From Rhodospirillum sp047263945 (GTDB lineage: Bacteria; Pseudomonadota; Alphaproteobacteria; Rhodospirillales; Rhodospirillaceae), in assembly GCF_047263945.1 (NCBI RefSeq), contig NZ_JBLAVB010000004.1, positions 186,001 to 250,000 of the forward strand: DNA of 64,000 nucleotides, in the 5' to 3' direction. A program made the position numbers and the translations under genes. Below the pieces are notes generated by a model that was not told the DNA's origin, searched no databases, and was given only the letters and a program-made list of their open reading frames with translations. This document shows positions 60,125 to 64,000 of this stretch, piece by piece. Positions within the stretch are counted from its first letter, which is position 1; the number at the start of each line of letters is the position of its first letter.

Positions 60125-60596
60125 TACACCGAGCCAATCTTCCCCCTATCCTTACCAAATATCGTAAAAGACGGTTTAAGAAACGGGGAAAAACGGAAAA
60201 GGGCAAGCATATTATCGGCCATTGGCTCACGCCGAGTCGAACAAGGAAAGCACGCCGTCACCTTTACGCCGTTTCCGGGGCTCCGCCCATGACAGTGTCG
60301 CAGGCAATAAATGTGAGCCAGATGCGGCCATTCTTTCTCGGAAACACGCTCGCGGAAGAGGTTTTAGAATATCAACGCAGCCAAGTTAGCCCAGGTGGCA
60401 CCCAAACAACAGTTTCAGTGAGACGTGGGCCAGCTTGATCACGACAGACTCCTAAACGATCTGCAGGACAGGAGGCACCAGCTTTCCTACCGGTGGCACG
60501 GAGACGTGACAATACGATCCAACGCCTTAGATCCACGCCAAAACCCTGCATTGGATCGCATGTGACTGAGCGCGATGTAACTGAGCGCAATGTGAC
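60125..60596. other. Long gap between mreB and mreC
   Basis: The 472 bases contain no recognisable gene. Parts near 60400-60455 resemble a worn family-1 hairpin B (TTTCAGTGAGACGTGGGCCA GC), and ACTGAGCGCAATGTGACT-type tandem motifs lie at 60560-60598. A plus-strand frame from 60289 has no support. Confidence 0.45.
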
Positions 60597-61637
60597 TCAA
60601 TAGGCCGTTGCGAGCACGTTGCGCAGACGCTTCATTTCCTCCAAGGCTCGCCCCGTTCCCATGGCGACACAGGATAGGGGGTCGTCGGCAATGGATACGG
60701 GCAGGCCGGTGGAAAGACGCAGGGTGTAGTCCAGGTTCTGCAACAAGGCGCCGCCACCGGTCAGAACAATGCCCTTGTCGACGATATCTGCAGCCAATTC
60801 AGGGGCCGTGTGCTCCAAGGCAACCTTGACGGCCTCGATGATCGCACTCACCGGCTCTGCCAAGCTCTCGGCGATCTGAGCCTCGCTGATGATCAGCTCC
60901 TTGGGGACACCATTCATCAGATCCCGGCCCTTGATCTCCATGGTCCTGTTGGTCCCGTCCTCAGGCGGGCAGGCGCAGCCGATTTCCTTCTTGATCCGCT
61001 CTGCGAAACCTTCTCCGACCAACAGGTTATGGTTTCGCCGAATATAGGCGATGATGGCTTCATCCATCTTGTCACCCCCCACCCGGACGGAGCGCGCGTA
61101 GACGATGCCCCCCAGGGAGAGAACGGCCACTTCGGTGGTCCCACCACCAATGTCGACGACCATGGAGCCGGTGGGCTCCGTCACGGGCAGCCCGGCCCCA
61201 ATGGCCGCAGCCATGGGTTCCTCAATCAGGAAAACCCGGCGAGCGCCCGCTGCTTCAGCGGATTCCTGGATCGCTCGGCGCTCGACGGCCGTGGAGCCGG
61301 AAGGCACACAGATAATCACCATGGGGCTGGCGAAGCTGCGACGATTGTGCACCTTGCGGATGAAATGTTTGATCATTTCCTCCGCCACCTCGAAATCGGC
61401 GATAACGCCATCTCGCAGCGGACGGATAGCCTGGATGTAGCCCGGGGTCCGGCCCAGCATCTGTTTGGCCTCGTCGCCCACGGCCAAAACCTGCTTCTTG
61501 CCCTTTACATCGGCGATGGCCACAACGGAGGGCTCGTTGAGGACGATCCCACGGCCCTTGACATAGACCAGCGTATTCGCTGTACCGAGGTCGATGGCCA
61601 TGTCCGCCGAAAGCAGGCCGGTCATTCTAGAAAACAT
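60597..61637 (-). CDS. mreB: Rod shape-determining actin homologue MreB
   Basis: The product is a 346-residue cytoplasmic ATPase that forms membrane-bound filaments guiding lateral wall synthesis. Phosphate-binding motifs DLGTANTLVYVKGRGIVLNE (start) and VVDIGGGTTEVAVLSLGG (middle) and the adenosine motif VLTGGGALLQNL are intact. The ATG at 61637 gives the usual MFSRMTGLLSADMAIDLGTA N-terminus; an earlier in-frame start would add 22 unconserved residues. It is first in the cell-shape cluster but is separated from mreC by 472 bases. Confidence 0.97.
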   Translation of the reverse strand: MFSRMTGLLSADMAIDLGTANTLVYVKGRGIVLNEPSVVAIADVKGKKQVLAVGDEAKQMLGRTPGYIQAIRPLRDGVIADFEVAEEMIKHFIRKVHNRRSFASPMVIICVPSGSTAVERRAIQESAEAAGARRVFLIEEPMAAAIGAGLPVTEPTGSMVVDIGGGTTEVAVLSLGGIVYARSVRVGGDKMDEAIIAYIRRNHNLLVGEGFAERIKKEIGCACPPEDGTNRTMEIKGRDLMNGVPKELIISEAQIAESLAEPVSAIIEAVKVALEHTAPELAADIVDKGIVLTGGGALLQNLDYTLRLSTGLPVSIADDPLSCVAMGTGRALEEMKRLRNVLATAY

Positions 61638-62288
61638 TGTTGCTTGCTCGCCCTTGATGCCCAGCGCGGTGCGGGGAAAAGAGGAAACCGGTTTTCCAAT
61701 CACGCGCCACGCGACTTTTCGATAGAGTTCAAAGAGCTACGGCCCCTTGAACAGGAGCCCGGGGAAGGTCACCCTTTCCCGGTAAACAAACGCCAACTGG
61801 ATCACCCCAACACCACCTGGCGCCCATACCCATTCAAACCACTTCACCAAACCCTTTAGGACCACTCCAACCGTGGAAGGCCCTGCCCCGACCTCTGCCT
61901 CGACCATTGAATGCAATAAATCGATTCCCACCCATCCGGTACGGACCCGAGCGGATCGACCAACCGTAACTGCTGGGAGTGCCCCCGACCATTTGCGTTC
62001 AAAACCCGGACCCAGGTGCCAGAGTCCAAAAAACCTGGAAGGCCTCGACGCCACCCGTCCACTGGAAATTTTGTGGCTCGGCACCGCGTGGCGGGTGCGA
62101 AGTTCGACAATGAAGCTTTGAACACCCCTGCTTGTCAACGACCAAGAGCGTTGGAACCGGACTTTCTCCGGCTTTTCGTCCAGGCCGCTGACACCAGAGT
62201 GGGCCGACAGCGTAACGGCCCCCATCGCACAAGGACCCGGGAGCCTTGCAACCCCCGGGTCCAAACCCTCCATTCATCTGGAAAGGGA
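61638..62288. other. Gene-free stretch between mreB and ilvC
   Basis: The 651 bases contain no convincing gene on either strand. A hairpin at 62233-62262 (GGACCCGGG facing CCCGGGTCC) follows ilvC. The mreB promoter should lie at the left end. An open minus-strand frame at 61737-62273 has no domain and no ribosome binding site. Confidence 0.5.
62233..62262 (-). terminator. Hairpin after ilvC
   Basis: A perfect 9-bp GC stem with a 12-base loop lies about 27 bases past the ilvC stop. There is no T run, so it is only a probable terminator. Confidence 0.5.
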
Positions 62289-63308
62289 TTAGTTCTTTTC
62301 TTTGTCCACCAGACGGTTGGCAGCGATCCAGGGCATCATGGCGCGCAGACGGCCTCCCACTTCCTCGATCGAATGCTCGGCCTCGCGGCGACGGGTTGCC
62401 TTGAAGGAGGGCTGTCCGGCCTTGCACTCCAACATCCAGTCGCGCACGAAACGACCGGACTGGATATCCTCCAGAACCCGCTTCATCTCAGCCTTGGTCT
62501 CCGAGGTCACCATGCGGGGTCCGGTGACGTAGTCGCCGTATTCCGCCGTGTTGGAGATGGAATAGCGCATGTTGGCCATGCCGCCTTCATACATCAGGTC
62601 GACGATCAGCTTCACTTCGTGCAGGCACTCGAAGTAGGCCATTTCCGGGGCATAGCCAGCCTCGGTCAGGGTCTCGAAGCCAGCCTTGATCAGGGCGGTC
62701 AGGCCACCGCAAAGAACAGCCTGCTCACCGAACAGATCGGTTTCGCACTCTTCCTTGAAGCTGGTCTCGATGATGCCGGACCGGCCACCGCCCACGGCGC
62801 AGGCGTAGGACAGGGCGATTTCCTTGGCGTTTCCGCTGGAATCCTGGGCCACGGCCACCAGGCAGGGCACACCGCCGCCACGCTGATATTCGCTGCGCAC
62901 GGTATGACCGGGACCCTTGGGGGCGATCATGAAAACGTCCAGGTCGGCCCGGGGCTCGATCAAGTTGAAGTGGACGTTCAGGCCATGGGCGAAGGCGAGC
63001 GCGGCCCCTTCCTTCATGTTCGCGGCCAATTCGTCGCGATAGATGTCGGCCTGCAGCTCATCGGGGGTCAGCATCATGACCACATCGGCCCAGGCGGCAG
63101 CCTCGGCAGGGGTCTTGACGGCCAAGCCCTCGCCTTCGGCCTTCTTGGCCGAGGGGGATCCGGCGCGCAGGGCCACACAGACCTCCTTGACGCCGGAATC
63201 GCGCAGGTTCAGCACATGGGCATGACCCTGGGAGCCATAGCCCACGATGGCGACCTTCTTGCCCTTGATCAGATTCACATCGGCGTCACGGTCGTAATAC
63301 ACACGCAT
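62289..63308 (-). CDS. ilvC: Ketol-acid reductoisomerase
   Basis: The product is 339 residues, the standard class I length. It converts acetolactate or acetohydroxybutyrate to dihydroxy acids with NADPH and Mg2+. The Rossmann loop VAIVGYGSQGHAHVLNLRDS and the catalytic FGEQAVLCGGLTALIKAGFE and YFECLHEVKLIVDLMYEGG motifs are present. AAGGAA before the ATG at 63308 fixes the start. It follows ilvN and forms the usual ilv(B)N-C order of branched-chain amino-acid synthesis. Confidence 0.98.
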   Translation of the reverse strand: MRVYYDRDADVNLIKGKKVAIVGYGSQGHAHVLNLRDSGVKEVCVALRAGSPSAKKAEGEGLAVKTPAEAAAWADVVMMLTPDELQADIYRDELAANMKEGAALAFAHGLNVHFNLIEPRADLDVFMIAPKGPGHTVRSEYQRGGGVPCLVAVAQDSSGNAKEIALSYACAVGGGRSGIIETSFKEECETDLFGEQAVLCGGLTALIKAGFETLTEAGYAPEMAYFECLHEVKLIVDLMYEGGMANMRYSISNTAEYGDYVTGPRMVTSETKAEMKRVLEDIQSGRFVRDWMLECKAGQPSFKATRRREAEHSIEEVGGRLRAMMPWIAANRLVDKEKN

Positions 63309-63455
63309 TGTCAGTTCCTTTTGTTTACCGTCGCGAGGGAAAGCCCGGACCGGGGGACCCCCTGGATCCTCGCTTGTCTCGCCGTCACAATCCCGCCGAA
63401 AACCGGCCCGGATCCTTGAAAAACCGGACTTCGGCAATTTCCAATCCAAGACCTG

Positions 63456-63515
63456 GAGGGCTCCGAGATCAGTTTGGGCCCCTTCTTGGCCCAACTTCAT
63501 CTCGAAAGCACTCCA
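63456..63515. repeat. Half of a family-1 element between ilvN and ilvC
   Basis: Only hairpin A is kept: CGAGATCAGTTTGGGCC faces GGCCCAACTTCATCTCG with a CCTTCTT loop. It lies in the ilvN-ilvC spacer, where it may process or attenuate the transcript. Confidence 0.7.
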
Positions 63516-63541
63516 ATCCCCCGGAATTCAAACGCTCGCAA

Positions 63542-64000
63542 TCAAAGCGCGTTACTTCCCCGGGCGATGGCCGCCACACCGGTACGCGCAACATCCACAA
63601 GCCCCAGGGGTTCCATCAATCCAATGAAAGCGTTCAGCTTATCGGTCTTGCCAACGATTTCGAAGATGAAGGAGTCATTGGTGCTGTCGACCACATTGGC
63701 GCGAAAGATATCGGCGATACGCAGACTTTCAACCCGCTTCTCACCGGTCCCGGCCACTTTCACCAGGGCCAATTCCCGGGATACATGGGGGCCTTCGACG
63801 GTCAGGTCAGAGACCTTGTTGACCGGCACCAATCGGCCCAGCTGTGCCTTGATCTGCTCGATGACCATCGGTGTCCCACTTGTCACGACGGTGATGCGCG
63901 ACAGGTGTTCCTGGTCGTCCACCTCGGCTACGGTGAGACTTTCGATGTTGTAGCCCCGGCCGGAAAACAGGCCGGTCACCCGGGCCAAAACACCGGATTC
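63542..64000 (-). CDS. ilvN: Acetolactate synthase small (regulatory) subunit, 5' end outside the window
   Basis: At least 150 residues are visible; the frame stays open to the window edge (ESGVLARVTGLFSGRGYNIE), so the true start lies outside. The ACT domain (GRGYNIESLTVAEVDDQEHL, then SRITVVTSG) binds valine for feedback control. The C-terminal domain (ELALVKVAGTGEKRVESLRI, FRANVVDST, FIFEIVGKTDKLNAFI) stimulates the catalytic subunit. It acts with IlvB, expected just off the window, and precedes ilvC. Confidence 0.95.
   Translation of the reverse strand, partial: ESGVLARVTGLFSGRGYNIESLTVAEVDDQEHLSRITVVTSGTPMVIEQIKAQLGRLVPVNKVSDLTVEGPHVSRELALVKVAGTGEKRVESLRIADIFRANVVDSTNDSFIFEIVGKTDKLNAFIGLMEPLGLVDVARTGVAAIARGSNAL

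Noticed and set aside
61737..62273. 178-codon frame between mreB and ilvC
   Set aside because: It has no family resemblance and no ribosome binding site, and its beginning overlaps the hairpin after ilvC.

Overview
The window is 64 kb of GC-rich chromosome from an alphaproteobacterium, most likely a member of the Rhodospirillales. The evidence is the high GC, dense gene packing with many 4-base ATGA overlaps, an mreB-mreC-mreD-mrdA-rodA cell-shape cluster beside ilvN-ilvC, an anaerobic Dcu-type dicarboxylate carrier, TRAP transport, and a sulfide:quinone oxidoreductase with an SqrR/BigR-type sensor. I cannot name the species from the sequence.

Layout. 0.4-6.6 kb: an XRE regulator, a chemoreceptor, a glyoxalase I, and a two-gene Tat-exported GMC dehydrogenase (small subunit plus FAD subunit). 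6.6-12.4 kb: an alcohol/aldehyde module made of an AcoR-type sigma-54 activator divergent from an ExaC-type aldehyde dehydrogenase with a very clear -24/-12 promoter, an iron alcohol dehydrogenase and a DUF779 protein. 12.4-14.6 kb: an AraC regulator divergent from an MFS carrier. 14.9-21.6 kb: a two-partner secretion pair (TpsA and TpsB) with an AraC regulator. 21.8-29.1 kb: an SDR and saccharopine-dehydrogenase-like pair, an SRAP protein, an MFS exporter divergent from a TetR-GNAT fusion with twin palindromic operators, and a sulfide module (ArsR-type sensor, SQR, DUF2892 membrane protein). 29.2-33.6 kb: an RND efflux pair. 33.7-40 kb: a bacterial TTC38-like TPR protein, an APH-AAA kinase fusion, a universal stress protein, a DUF983 protein and a Dcu transporter. 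40.3-49.3 kb: a catabolic cluster with an RpiR regulator, an N-formylglutamate amidohydrolase-like hydrolase, a three-gene TRAP transporter, a PuuA-like glutamine synthetase, an aldehyde dehydrogenase and an iron alcohol dehydrogenase. 49.6-52.6 kb: a decayed IS1182-type transposase, a membrane protein and a TauE/SafE carrier. 52.7-64 kb: a DEAD-box helicase, tRNA-Lys(CTT), the rod-shape operon, then ilvC and a 5'-truncated ilvN. Except where stated, the last stretch is ordinary core genome.

Two things stand out. First, the 40-49 kb cluster has the gene content expected for a gamma-glutamylated amino-alcohol pathway: uptake, glutamylation, two oxidations, and hydrolytic release. Second, the window is seeded with short dispersed hairpin elements (about 95-140 bp, at least three families). 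Their ends read CTAG, TTAG or TAA, and at seven genes that terminal triplet is itself the stop codon. One family is nested inside another, and two inverted copies bracket the dead transposase.
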